From positions 62,001-126,000 of the forward strand of contig JAJYUL010000004.1 in the NCBI GenBank assembly GCA_021792555.1: 64,000 nucleotides of DNA, given 5' to 3'. Source of the stretch: Pseudomonadota bacterium (GTDB lineage Bacteria > Pseudomonadota > Gammaproteobacteria > Steroidobacterales > Steroidobacteraceae). The notes beneath the pieces were generated by a model. That model searched no databases and was not told where the DNA came from. It saw only the letters and a program-made list of their open reading frames with translations. A program made the translations under genes and the position numbers. Shown here piece after piece: positions 46,604-56,101 of the stretch; the first letter of the stretch is position 1, and each line of letters starts with the position of its first letter.

Positions 46604-47287
46604 TCAGAAGCGCAGTCCCACCGTGATCGGGATGAATTCGGTGGGCTGGGCGGTCTGGATGCGCTGGTAGCGCGCCTCGATGAAGAAGGTCTGGCCGTTG
46701 CGCATCAGGAAATCCACACCCACCCCGGCGTTCCAGGAAAAGCGCGTGCTGCTGCCGCTCGCCACGACGATGTCCCCGGGCACGAGCCCGTAGCTGCAGA
46801 ACCCGAACCAGGGGTCGCACAGGTAGCTGCCGAACGCCACGGTCTGGGTGAGCGCGACCCGCATGTGATCCACCCCGACGCCGGCGAGCGCGAAGCCGCT
46901 CACCGTGGGCGAGAAGTGCACCGTGTACTGCCCGTCCACGTTCAGCCCGACCACCTCGCCATAGCCGGAATCAATCTCAATCTGATTGGCCAGCTCATTG
47001 ATTGCGATCAGGTTGCGGGTGGCGGAGAAGCGGCTGTACTCGAGGTCCGCGCGCAGCCCGAACGGCTCGTCCGGCCGCGGCCGCCAGGTCAAGCCACCGC
47101 CAAAGGTGAAGCCGCCGTCGAAGTACTCCGAGGTCGACCCGACCGTCGGGCTGTAGCCGATCTGCAGGTGCCAGTGCACCGGCTCCTCGGGCGCGAAGGT
47201 CTGCTCGTAATAGGTGGTCTGCGCCAGAGCCGGCCCCGACAGGCCGAGCAGGACCGCAGCGCCCAGAGGCAAGAGGTAACGGTTCAC
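46604..47287 (-). CDS. Outer-membrane beta-barrel protein (OmpW/OMP_b-brl-like)
   Basis: This 227-residue protein has a signal peptide (RYLLPLGAAVLLGLSGPALA). Alternating hydrophobic strands follow (FGGGLTWRPRPDEPFGLRAD, FALAGVGVDHMRVAL, FSWNAGVGVDFLMRNGQTFF), ending in ITVGLRF with a terminal Phe typical of BAM-inserted barrels. Two Cys occur in one loop (LCDPWFGFCSYG). The GTG at 47287 has AGGAG 9 bases upstream. Function beyond an outer-membrane pore or receptor is unknown. Confidence 0.8.
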   Translation of the reverse strand: MNRYLLPLGAAVLLGLSGPALAQTTYYEQTFAPEEPVHWHLQIGYSPTVGSTSEYFDGGFTFGGGLTWRPRPDEPFGLRADLEYSRFSATRNLIAINELANQIEIDSGYGEVVGLNVDGQYTVHFSPTVSGFALAGVGVDHMRVALTQTVAFGSYLCDPWFGFCSYGLVPGDIVVASGSSTRFSWNAGVGVDFLMRNGQTFFIEARYQRIQTAQPTEFIPITVGLRF

Positions 47288-47348
47288 GTGATGGACTCCT
47301 TCGGCGCCACCTGGCGCCCCATCCGGCCGCTCGCGCGCCCTGCGGCGC

Positions 47349-48968
47349 CTACGCGGCATGCAGCTTGCGTCGGACAACCCGAGCGATGTCGCGCATCTCC
47401 TCGATGCCGAGCAGCATCGCACAACCGAAGAACGCGCCAGCGGCCGTGACGATGACCAGCATCAGCGCGAGGAGTTTCGGCCAAAACGGCTGGCTCTGCC
47501 AGTCGGCGAGCAGCCAGTGCGAGCCGCCCCATGACAGCGCGGCAAGGACCGCGCAGGCGAGGCCCAGCCTGAGCAGCATCGCGAGCATGGCGCGCGACTC
47601 CAGCCGCCCCAGATGGCGGCGCATGAGCGCATAGAGCACCAGGAAGTTCGTCGTGGCCACGCACGCGGTGGAGAACGCCAGGCCCTGCGCCCCCCAGTGA
47701 AACCTCTGGGTCATCAGCCAGCACAGCAGCAGGTTCAGCCCCATGGCGCACAGACTCACCACCATCGGGGTCTTGCGCCGGTCGACCGCATAAAACGCGT
47801 TCACGAGAACCTTCAGCGCCGCATACCCGCACAGTCCGATGGCGTAGAAACGCAGCGCTGCGGCGGTCTCGGCCGCATCGGCCGCCGAAAAGCGCCCGTG
47901 CTGGTAGAGCACCGAGACGATGGGCTGGGCGAGGACGATCAGGCCGACCGCCGCCGGCACGGTCATGAGCAGAACCATGCGCAGGCCGCGGGCGAGCTCG
48001 CTGCGAAACCCCTCGTGATTGCCGGCGGCGGCCATCCGCGAGAGCATCGGTAGGGCCACCGTGCCGAGGGCGACCCCGAACATCCCGAGCGGGAACTGCA
48101 TCAGCCGAAAGGCGTACTGCAGCCAGGTGATCGGTCCGTTGCCGAGCAGCGAGGCGAACGCGGAATTCACCACCACGTTGACCTGCACCGAGCTCGCGGC
48201 GATCAGCGAGGGCCCCATGATCAGCAGCACGGCCTTGACCCTCGAGTCGCGCCAGCGGAAGTCCGGCCGGAACCGGTAGCCGAATCGCCGCAGCCGCGGG
48301 ATCTGCACCCCGAGCTGCAGCAGGCCGCCGACGAGGGTGCCGAGCGCGAGCCCCACGGTGGCCTTCGGCCCGAAATGCGGGTCGAACCACCAGCCGAGGC
48401 CCGCCCCGGCGATGATGGTGCCGAGATTGAAGAAGGCGGAGGCGAGCGCCGGCATGCCGAACACGTTGCGCGCGTTCAGCATGCCCATCACCAGCGCCGC
48501 GAGCGATACGATCAGGATGAACGGGTAGAGGATCCGCGTCAGCTCGACGGTGAGTGCCGCCTTGGCCGGACTGAACCCCCAGCCGAGCAGCGCCACCAGC
48601 CAGGGCGCGATCACGATGCCGAGCAACACCAGGATGCTGAGCACGATCACCGCCAGCGTGAGCACCTTGTTGGCCAGCTGCCACGCGGACTGCTCGCCCT
48701 CGCGCACCAGCGTCTTGCTGAAGGTCGTCACGAAGGCGGTCGACAGCGCCCCCTCGCCCACCAGGTCGCGCAGCAGGTTGGGAATGCGAAAGGCGGTGAT
48801 GTAGGCGTCCATCAGCCGCCCGCCGCCGAACAGCGCGCCGAACACGATCAGGCGCACCAGGCCGAGCACCCGGCTGGAGAGCACCGCGAGGGAGATCACC
48901 AGCGCGGCGCGGGTATTGAGCTTCTCCCCGGGGGCGCGCCCGGGTGCGAGCTGTTCGGTGCCGCTCAT
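47349..48968 (-). CDS. murJ: Lipid II flippase MurJ
   Basis: The 539-residue MOP-superfamily protein has about 14 hydrophobic helices. Family landmarks are SRVLGLVRLIVFGALFGGG, FRIPNLLRDLVGEGALSTAF and GVALGTVALPMLSRMAAAGN. It moves lipid II to the periplasmic side for peptidoglycan synthesis and is normally essential. ATG 48968 is placed so that the first helix follows a short, charged N-terminus; its ribosome site is weak. It is not linked here to rpsT, a common neighbour. Confidence 0.94.
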   Translation of the reverse strand: MSGTEQLAPGRAPGEKLNTRAALVISLAVLSSRVLGLVRLIVFGALFGGGRLMDAYITAFRIPNLLRDLVGEGALSTAFVTTFSKTLVREGEQSAWQLANKVLTLAVIVLSILVLLGIVIAPWLVALLGWGFSPAKAALTVELTRILYPFILIVSLAALVMGMLNARNVFGMPALASAFFNLGTIIAGAGLGWWFDPHFGPKATVGLALGTLVGGLLQLGVQIPRLRRFGYRFRPDFRWRDSRVKAVLLIMGPSLIAASSVQVNVVVNSAFASLLGNGPITWLQYAFRLMQFPLGMFGVALGTVALPMLSRMAAAGNHEGFRSELARGLRMVLLMTVPAAVGLIVLAQPIVSVLYQHGRFSAADAAETAAALRFYAIGLCGYAALKVLVNAFYAVDRRKTPMVVSLCAMGLNLLLCWLMTQRFHWGAQGLAFSTACVATTNFLVLYALMRRHLGRLESRAMLAMLLRLGLACAVLAALSWGGSHWLLADWQSQPFWPKLLALMLVIVTAAGAFFGCAMLLGIEEMRDIARVVRRKLHAA

Positions 48969-49158
48969 CGGCCGCAGCCCGCGAGGGCGCGCGCGCCGCA
49001 GGCTGCCGCCTGCGCCGCACAACCTGCTGCCCGCCCCGCCGGGGCCAGGCCGGCCCGTGCTCTGCTCGCTCGCTCCACTTGATTCACCGCCGCTCGCGCC
49101 CGCAAGCGGCAAGCATAGCGAGCGGCAAGGCCGCACGCGAGCCGGACGCGCGGCAGGC

Positions 49159-49419
49159 TCAGACCTGCCGCTCGGTCAACTCGACCCAGATGCCGCGCTC
49201 GCACTTCAGGCGCGTATCGCCGCTCAACACTTCGGCGCCGTCCGGATAGCGCACGTCGTTGAAGTAGCAGCAGCCGGCCTCGTCCCCGACCTGCTCGCGC
49301 AGCAGCTCGAAGGATTCCTGCGGATCGCTCTGCCAGGGAGAGTTGCGCCGCTCCGGATCTGCGGCGCCGACCTGCGGCAATGCCCGCCCGGCGCCACCCG
49401 TATCCGCTTCTCGCTTCAT
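49159..49419 (-). CDS. Small cysteine-containing protein, DUF1496-like
   Basis: This 86-residue protein has no signal peptide or membrane segment. Its second half, GCCYFNDVRYPDGAEVLSGD followed by LKCERGIWVELTER, resembles DUF1496/YnjH-type small domains with conserved Cys-Tyr and a late Cys. ATG 49419 has GGGGAG about 8 bases upstream; a GTG at 49457 would overlap the stop of the upstream reductase gene. No function is known. Confidence 0.6.
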   Translation of the reverse strand: MKREADTGGAGRALPQVGAADPERRNSPWQSDPQESFELLREQVGDEAGCCYFNDVRYPDGAEVLSGDTRLKCERGIWVELTERQV

Positions 49420-49451
49420 GAGTCGCTCCCCGGTGCGCAAGCGCACCTCGG

Positions 49452-50453
49452 TCACAAATCCCCCGCGAGCCGCACGACGTAGCGGCCCCTCGCCTGCCCC
49501 GCGACCAACTCGCGCGCCGCCTGCGGCACCTGCTCCAGGCCGATGACCGCGCGCACGATGCGCTGCTCGAGCCGCTGCGGCCGCCAGGGGCCGGCCAGCT
49601 GCTCCCACAGCGCCAGGCGCCAGGGGCGCGGCACCTGCACGGAGTGGATCCCGAGCAGACTCACTCCGCGCAGGATCAGCGGCATGACGGTGGTGGCGAG
49701 CGTCGCGGACTGTGCGAGGCCGACGCACGCGATGTTGCCCCAGGGTTTGACGGTGCGCGTCAGATACGTCAGCACCTCGCCGCCGAGATTGTCCACCGCG
49801 CCGCCCCAGATGGCCTTCTCAAGCGGCTTGGCGCCAAGATCGAGCTGCCCGCGATCGATGACCTCATCGGCGCCGAGTTCCTGCAGCTGCGGGGCGGCCT
49901 CGGGCTTGCCGGTGATGGCCGCGGTCTGAAAGCCCGCCTGCTTCAGCAGCAGCAGCGCGATGCCGCCGACGCCGCCCGAGGCGCCGGTCACCGCGATCGG
50001 CCCCTGGGCCGGATCCTGGTGATTCTCCAGCATGCGCCGCAGCGCGAGCGCTGCGGTGAAGCCCGCCGTGCCGAGCGCCATCGCCTCCAGAAGAGTCAGC
50101 CCCGCCGGCAACGGCACGAGCGCCTCGGCCGGCAGCCGCGCGTACTCGGCAAGTCCCCCGTCGAGCCACTCGCCCAGACCGGCGCCGGTGGCGAGCACCC
50201 GCTCGCCGGGACGGAACGCCGGATCCTCGCTCGACTCGACGACCCCGGACAGATCGATGCCGGCGACCCGCGGATAGCTGCGCATGATCGTGCCGCGGCC
50301 GGTGATCGCGAGCGCATCCTTGTAATTCAGACCCGAGTACGCCACGCGCACCCGCACCGCTCCGGGGCTCAGCTGCTCAGCTGAGATCGACTCCACGGCG
50401 GCGGTCGGGCCGCTCGGGCTGTGATGAACTCGCAGGGCTTTAAAGGTCGGCAT
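49452..50453 (-). CDS. YhdH/AcuI family quinone or acrylyl-CoA reductase
   Basis: This 333-residue medium-chain dehydrogenase has an N-terminal domain with YSGLNYKDALAITGRGTIMR and PRVAGIDLSGVVESS. Its nucleotide-binding segment is VTGASGGVGGIALLLLKQAG, and the NADPH-preferring AITGKPEA and C-terminal GRYVVRL are present. AcuI reduces toxic acrylyl-CoA to propionyl-CoA; YhdH-type members are also annotated as quinone reductases. ATG 50453 matches family length. It is divergent from the thiolase gene. Confidence 0.88.
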   Translation of the reverse strand: MPTFKALRVHHSPSGPTAAVESISAEQLSPGAVRVRVAYSGLNYKDALAITGRGTIMRSYPRVAGIDLSGVVESSEDPAFRPGERVLATGAGLGEWLDGGLAEYARLPAEALVPLPAGLTLLEAMALGTAGFTAALALRRMLENHQDPAQGPIAVTGASGGVGGIALLLLKQAGFQTAAITGKPEAAPQLQELGADEVIDRGQLDLGAKPLEKAIWGGAVDNLGGEVLTYLTRTVKPWGNIACVGLAQSATLATTVMPLILRGVSLLGIHSVQVPRPWRLALWEQLAGPWRPQRLEQRIVRAVIGLEQVPQAARELVAGQARGRYVVRLAGDL

Positions 50454-50601
50454 GCGCGCCACGGGGTCAGGACACCGGCGGATATTGTATCGGCGCAGGC
50501 CGCAGCCCGATGCCTGGGAAACCCGCAGACCGCTCCATGGATAAACGACGTCCGATGCAGTAGTGTGACAACCTTGTTTTTCAACCACTTGGATGACACT
50601 G

Positions 50602-51807
<1,206 letters not shown>

Positions 51808-51838
51808 CGTAGCGGGTGGCGCGAGTCGGGTGGGCGCC

Positions 51839-52534
51839 TCAGCTCACTCGCACACGCAGCGTCTCGAGGCCCGTGCAGGTCGCCTCCATCAGATCGCCGC
51901 GCTCGACGGCGCCCACCCCCGCGGGTGTGCCGGTGAAGATCAGGTCACCGCTCGCCAGCGTCCAGGCGCGCGACAGATGCGCAATGATCTCCGGCACGCT
52001 CCAGATCATCTGACTCACCGCGCTGCGCTGCCGCTCGGCACCGTTCACGCGCAGGGCGATCTCGGCGGCACTGATCGCGCCGGCCCGCGCACTCGGGGTG
52101 ATGGGTCCGAGCGGCGCGGCATGATCGAAGCCCTTGCCGATGCACCAGGGCGCCGAGCGCTTCTTCATCTCAGACTGCAGATCCCGGCGCGTCATGTCGA
52201 GTCCGACGGCGTAGCCGAACACGTGCTCGAGCGCCTGCGCGGCATCGATGTCCCGCCCGCCCGCGCCGATGGCAACCACCAGCTCCACTTCGTGGTGCAG
52301 ATTGTGCGTGAGACTCGGATAGGGCATCGAGCCAGTCGCGCCAGCCTCGACGGGCAAGAGCGCATCCGCAGGCTTCATGAAGAACACCGGCGGCTCGCGG
52401 CCGGTGCGACCCATTTCCTGCGCGTGGGCGAGATAGTTCGAGCCCACGCAGTAGATGCGATGCACGGGAAAGCGTTCCGCGACCCCGACTACCGGCGCGC
52501 TCACGGCGGGCGGTGGGGCAAAGACATAGCGCAT
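51839..52534 (-). CDS. Fumarylacetoacetate hydrolase family protein (fumarylpyruvate hydrolase-like)
   Basis: This 231-residue protein shows YCVGSNYLAHAQEMGR, the metal ligands in LHHEVELVVAIGAGG and YAVGLDMTRRDLQ, and GDLIFTGTPAGVGAVERGD. The short form is typical of fumarylpyruvate hydrolases and related C-C bond hydrolases/decarboxylases of aromatic degradation. The substrate is uncertain. It converges on paaJ. ATG 52534 fits the family; the frame is open further upstream but without family sequence. Confidence 0.87.
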   Translation of the reverse strand: MRYVFAPPPAVSAPVVGVAERFPVHRIYCVGSNYLAHAQEMGRTGREPPVFFMKPADALLPVEAGATGSMPYPSLTHNLHHEVELVVAIGAGGRDIDAAQALEHVFGYAVGLDMTRRDLQSEMKKRSAPWCIGKGFDHAAPLGPITPSARAGAISAAEIALRVNGAERQRSAVSQMIWSVPEIIAHLSRAWTLASGDLIFTGTPAGVGAVERGDLMEATCTGLETLRVRVS

Positions 52535-52619
52535 GAAGATTTGCCGCAGCAGATGGGGGTGCGCCAGTTTACCCGCCTCAAACGGCGGGCGTCCAACCGA
52601 CACCGCGTGGCGCCGCCTG

Positions 52620-52814
52620 TTACAACCGCCCGCCGAGCATCCGCGCCGGCAAGAGCACAAGCGCGCGCAGGAACTCGAACACCCCCTCGAACACGAGGCC
52701 GACGAGGCGCAGCGGCAACAGCACCAGCCACACAAGCGGCCAGAGCAGCAGCGCCGCCACCGCGACCGGCCAGCACAGCACGAAGAGGATGAGCCACAAC
52801 AGCAAGCGGATCAC
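52620..52814 (-). CDS. Small membrane protein of unknown function
   Basis: A 64-residue, almost entirely hydrophobic protein (RLLLWLILFVLCWPVAVAAL, then LLPLRLVGLVFEGVFEFLRA) with two predicted membrane helices and a basic C-terminus (ARMLGGRL). It occupies its own gap with no better overlapping frame, and the hydrophobic pattern is not what a random frame gives here. No family recognised. Confidence 0.5.
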   Translation of the reverse strand: MIRLLLWLILFVLCWPVAVAALLLWPLVWLVLLPLRLVGLVFEGVFEFLRALVLLPARMLGGRL

Positions 52815-52953
52815 CCTGCTACGCTAATCCGCCCGCTCCGGCGGGGCAAGCCGGCCGTTTCCGCCGTGCCGCAAACGGCCCTCTGAGGCTCTCGCGCCGC
52901 ACTTGCGCGAACCTGAGCACGTTGCGCCGAAGATGCGCACCCCCATTGGCGCC

Positions 52954-53754
52954 TCACGCCGGTTTGCGATAGACGGCCGGAGCAAGCGGCTCGAGCGCGT
53001 CGGTGATGCCCGAGAGCGTCTCCGAATGTCCGATGAGCAAGTGTCCGCCGGGCTTCAGTGCGGCTGCCACGCGCATGACGACCTCCCGCTTGGTGTCGGC
53101 ATTGAAGTAAATGAGCACGTTGCGCAGGAAAACCATGTCGAACGTCCCAATGGGCGGCAGCGGCTGGTTCAGATTGATACGGCGGAATTCGACGCGCTCG
53201 CGCAGCGGCCACTCGACACGCAGCAACCCCGAACGCGCCCCCACGCCCTTGAGACAGAACCGCCGTAGGTATCGATGCGGAAAGTTGCTCAGCCGATCCA
53301 TCGCATAGCGCGCATCTCGTGCTTTGGCGAGCATCCGCGCACTGATGTCCGAGCCCACCACCCACCACCGGCCCGGCAGCATCTCTTCGAGCACCATGGC
53401 AATGCTAAAGGCCTCCTCGCCACTCGAGGTCGCGGCGCTCCATACCCGGAACGCCCCTCCGGCGCGGTGGCGGGCCTCGACCTGCGCGCGCAGGAACTCG
53501 AAGTGCTTCGGTTCCCTGAAAAAGAAGGTCTCGTTGGTGGTCAAAAGATCGACCGCGGTCTGCAGCTCAGCGGGTAACTGGCCGCTGGTAAGCAGGCGGT
53601 AATACTCGCCGTAGCTCTGCGCGCCGCAAGCGTGCAGCCGCCGGGCAAGCCGCCCGGTCACCAGCGAGCGCTTGTTTTCGGACAGATAGATTCCCGCTGA
53701 CTCGTGCATCAGGCGCTGGAATGCCACAAACTCCTGAAGCGTAATTGCCTTCAT
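52954..53754 (-). CDS. cheR: CheR-type protein-glutamate O-methyltransferase
   Basis: This 266-residue enzyme has an N-terminal CheR helical domain (FVAFQRLMHESAGIYLSENK) and a SAM-binding domain with FRVWSAATSSGEEAFSIAMV, VVGSDISARMLAKARDARYA and DMVFLRNVLIYFN. It methylates chemoreceptor glutamates or, in orphan systems, other signalling partners. No receptor, CheA, CheB or CheW gene is visible nearby. Confidence 0.92.
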   Translation of the reverse strand: MKAITLQEFVAFQRLMHESAGIYLSENKRSLVTGRLARRLHACGAQSYGEYYRLLTSGQLPAELQTAVDLLTTNETFFFREPKHFEFLRAQVEARHRAGGAFRVWSAATSSGEEAFSIAMVLEEMLPGRWWVVGSDISARMLAKARDARYAMDRLSNFPHRYLRRFCLKGVGARSGLLRVEWPLRERVEFRRINLNQPLPPIGTFDMVFLRNVLIYFNADTKREVVMRVAAALKPGGHLLIGHSETLSGITDALEPLAPAVYRKPA

Positions 53755-54482
53755 GGCTCAGGTTCCGATCGTCTCGTGGCTCTGGGCTCGCCCGAGCAGT
53801 GCGCTCCTCGACCGAACGTGCTCGAGAGGCAGCAGGCTCACGGCCGGGTCCGTGCGCGGGCCCATCCTCTCGTAGAGGTCCCGCCGGATGCGCCAGCCTG
53901 AGCGCGACACCGGGCCTCGATTGTCACCGGTACTGCCGGCTGACGCACTCACCCCAACTCCCAATGGGCGGCCGACCCGGCGCGGCCCATCCACTTCGAT
54001 CGTCACGGTGACATGAACCTGATGGCATCCATACTCGCACTATCGGGCCGGGCGGGTGCGAGTTGAGTGATGCAGTGCCGCTCTGCGGACAGTACCTAGC
54101 GTTTTTCCCGACAGCGCGTGCCGTTATGTCGCGCCCGCAGGAAGTCAGCTCGTAGCGCGCTGCGCACCGGCGCAGGAGCGGCCGCGCGGAGCACGCTCGC
54201 GCCGGCGGGAGTCCCCGCCGCGCCGCCGGCCAGGCTCGAGCAAGTCCGCGCCTCCGACGGGCGGCCAGGGGCGCAGCGCCGGGCCCGACATCGGAGCCCG
54301 ACGGTGCCCCCCCCGCCGCGCCCGACTCGCTTCGTCGCGGCCCGCGGGGCGTTCGCCGCAAAATTCTCCTCCCCATCCGGCGCATCTGGCCCCTGCAGGC
54401 ACGGATGCGGCATGATATGCGGTGCTCGGCCCCGCGAATCAGTCCACCAAATACTGGAGCCGAGCGCTGGAGGAGCATCCGA
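53755..54482. other. 728-base region without a recognisable gene
   Basis: Between cheR and the first S10 peptidase no frame shows family resemblance. A minus-strand GTG-started frame of 82 codons ends at 53758, 3 bases before cheR, but it has no ribosome site and no recognised motif. The stretch 54130-54360 is extremely GC-rich with long open frames on both strands, as expected from composition alone. The S10 gene promoter must lie here; nothing near consensus was seen. Confidence 0.5.
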
Positions 54483-56099
54483 ATGAAGCACGTTGTTGCA
54501 CTCGCGGCAGTTTTCTCTCTGGCCGCGTGCGAGGCCTGCGTGGCACCCGCGTTCGCCGCGGGTCACAAGGCCCCGGCCCCCTCGGCTGCGACGGCATCCG
54601 CGCTGTTCACGCCCCGAGAGGTGAAGAGCTACGGTACCGTCACCGTCGGCGGCCACAAGATCGCCTACGAGGCCGTCGCCGGAACCATCATCGTCCGCCC
54701 CAAGGGATGGGACGATGCCGCGACGCCCACCGGCGGCAAGCACGCGCTCGGCATGCCGGACGGCCCGCCCGTCGCCTCGATGTTCTACGTGGCGTACTTC
54801 AAGCGCGGCGTGCCCGCGCACGAGCGGCCGGTCACCTTCCTCTACAACGGCGGTCCGGGCTCCTCGACCGTATGGCTGCACATGGGCGCCTTCGGCCCGG
54901 TGCGCGTCGTGACCAATAACGACACGCACACCCCGGCCGCCCCGTACGGCATCATCAAGAACAAGTACAGCCTGCTCGATGCGACTGACCTCGTGTTCAT
55001 CGATGCCCCGGGCACCGGCTACAGCCGCATCGAGGGCAAGGGCGCGGTCAAGGCGTTCTATGGGGTCGATCCGGACGCGCATGCATTCGCGTCCTTCATC
55101 ACCCAGTTCCTCACCCGCTACAAGCGCTGGAACTCACCGAAATACCTCCTCGGGGAGAGCTACGGCACGCCGCGCTCGGCGGTGCTGATCAAGGATCTGT
55201 CGATCGACCGCAACGTCGATTTCAACGGGGTGATCCTGCTGTCGCAGATCCTGAATTTCTCGCTGAACGATGACGCGCCGGGCACCGACCCCGGCGTCGA
55301 GCTGCCGTACGAGCTGGCGCTGCCCAGCATGGCGGCGACCGCCTGGTACCACCACCGGGTGCCGTCCAATCCGCCGCACCTGCGCCCCTTCCTGAAGCAG
55401 GTCGAGCATTTCGCGATGGGCAAGTACGCCGACGCGCTCGCGCAGGGAGCCGCCCTGCCCGAGGCCGAGCGGCAGAGCATCGCCGAGCAGATGCACCAGT
55501 ACATCGGCCTGCCGGTGGCCTACCTGCTCAAGGCGAACCTGCAGGTGAGCGGACCGGAGTTCGAGCACGAGCTGCTCGCCAACGAGGACATGACCACCGG
55601 ACGGCTCGACACCCGCTTCCAGGGACCGTCCATGGATCCGTTGAGCCGCACCGCCGAATACGACCCGCAGTCCGCCGCGATCAGTTCGGCGTACGTGACC
55701 GCATTCAATGCCTACGCCAGCAAGGATCTGCACTACAAGACGGATCTGCGCTATCTGCCGGAGATCTTCGCCCACTGGGACTTCAAGCACCGGCCGCCCG
55801 GGGCCCGCATCGCGCTGCCGATCGCGACCAACGTGATGCCGGATCTGGCCGCGGCGATGAAGTACGACCCGCTGCTGAAGGTCATGCTGAACGGCGGCTA
55901 CTACGATCTCGCGACGCCCTTCTGTGAGGGCCTGTACGAGATGCACCACCTGCAGATTCCGGCCAGCCTGCAGTCGAACATTTCGTATCACTATTACAAG
56001 TCGGGGCACATGATCTACGTGAACATTCCCGCTCTGAAGCAGCTGCACGCCAACATTGCGGCCTTCATCCGCAAGACCGACAACGTTTCAGGAGGCTGA
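54483..56099 (+). CDS. Exported S10 family serine carboxypeptidase-like protein (first of tandem pair)
   Basis: The 538-residue protein has the S10 oxyanion motif in FLYNGGPGSSTVWLHMGAFG and the nucleophile Ser in LLGESYGTPRSA. The late catalytic Asp is in VMLNGGYYDLATPF and the His in YYKSGHMIYVN. The N-terminus is a signal sequence with a possible lipobox (VFSLAAC), so it may be a lipoprotein. S10 enzymes remove C-terminal residues and work at acidic pH. ATG 54483 has GGAGGAG upstream. The next gene, a close paralog, starts 2 bases after its stop. Confidence 0.88.
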   Translation: MKHVVALAAVFSLAACEACVAPAFAAGHKAPAPSAATASALFTPREVKSYGTVTVGGHKIAYEAVAGTIIVRPKGWDDAATPTGGKHALGMPDGPPVASMFYVAYFKRGVPAHERPVTFLYNGGPGSSTVWLHMGAFGPVRVVTNNDTHTPAAPYGIIKNKYSLLDATDLVFIDAPGTGYSRIEGKGAVKAFYGVDPDAHAFASFITQFLTRYKRWNSPKYLLGESYGTPRSAVLIKDLSIDRNVDFNGVILLSQILNFSLNDDAPGTDPGVELPYELALPSMAATAWYHHRVPSNPPHLRPFLKQVEHFAMGKYADALAQGAALPEAERQSIAEQMHQYIGLPVAYLLKANLQVSGPEFEHELLANEDMTTGRLDTRFQGPSMDPLSRTAEYDPQSAAISSAYVTAFNAYASKDLHYKTDLRYLPEIFAHWDFKHRPPGARIALPIATNVMPDLAAAMKYDPLLKVMLNGGYYDLATPFCEGLYEMHHLQIPASLQSNISYHYYKSGHMIYVNIPALKQLHANIAAFIRKTDNVSGG

Positions 56100-56101
56100 T
56101 C

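Noticed and set aside
53758-54006. 82-codon minus-strand frame directly upstream of cheR
   Set aside because: GTG start without a ribosome site, no recognisable motif, and similar random open frames are common at this GC content; kept only as a remark on the region.
54118-54486. Forward frame of 122 codons before the S10 genes
   Set aside because: Low-complexity Arg/Ala/Pro composition and overlap with equally long minus-strand frames; no motif or ribosome site.
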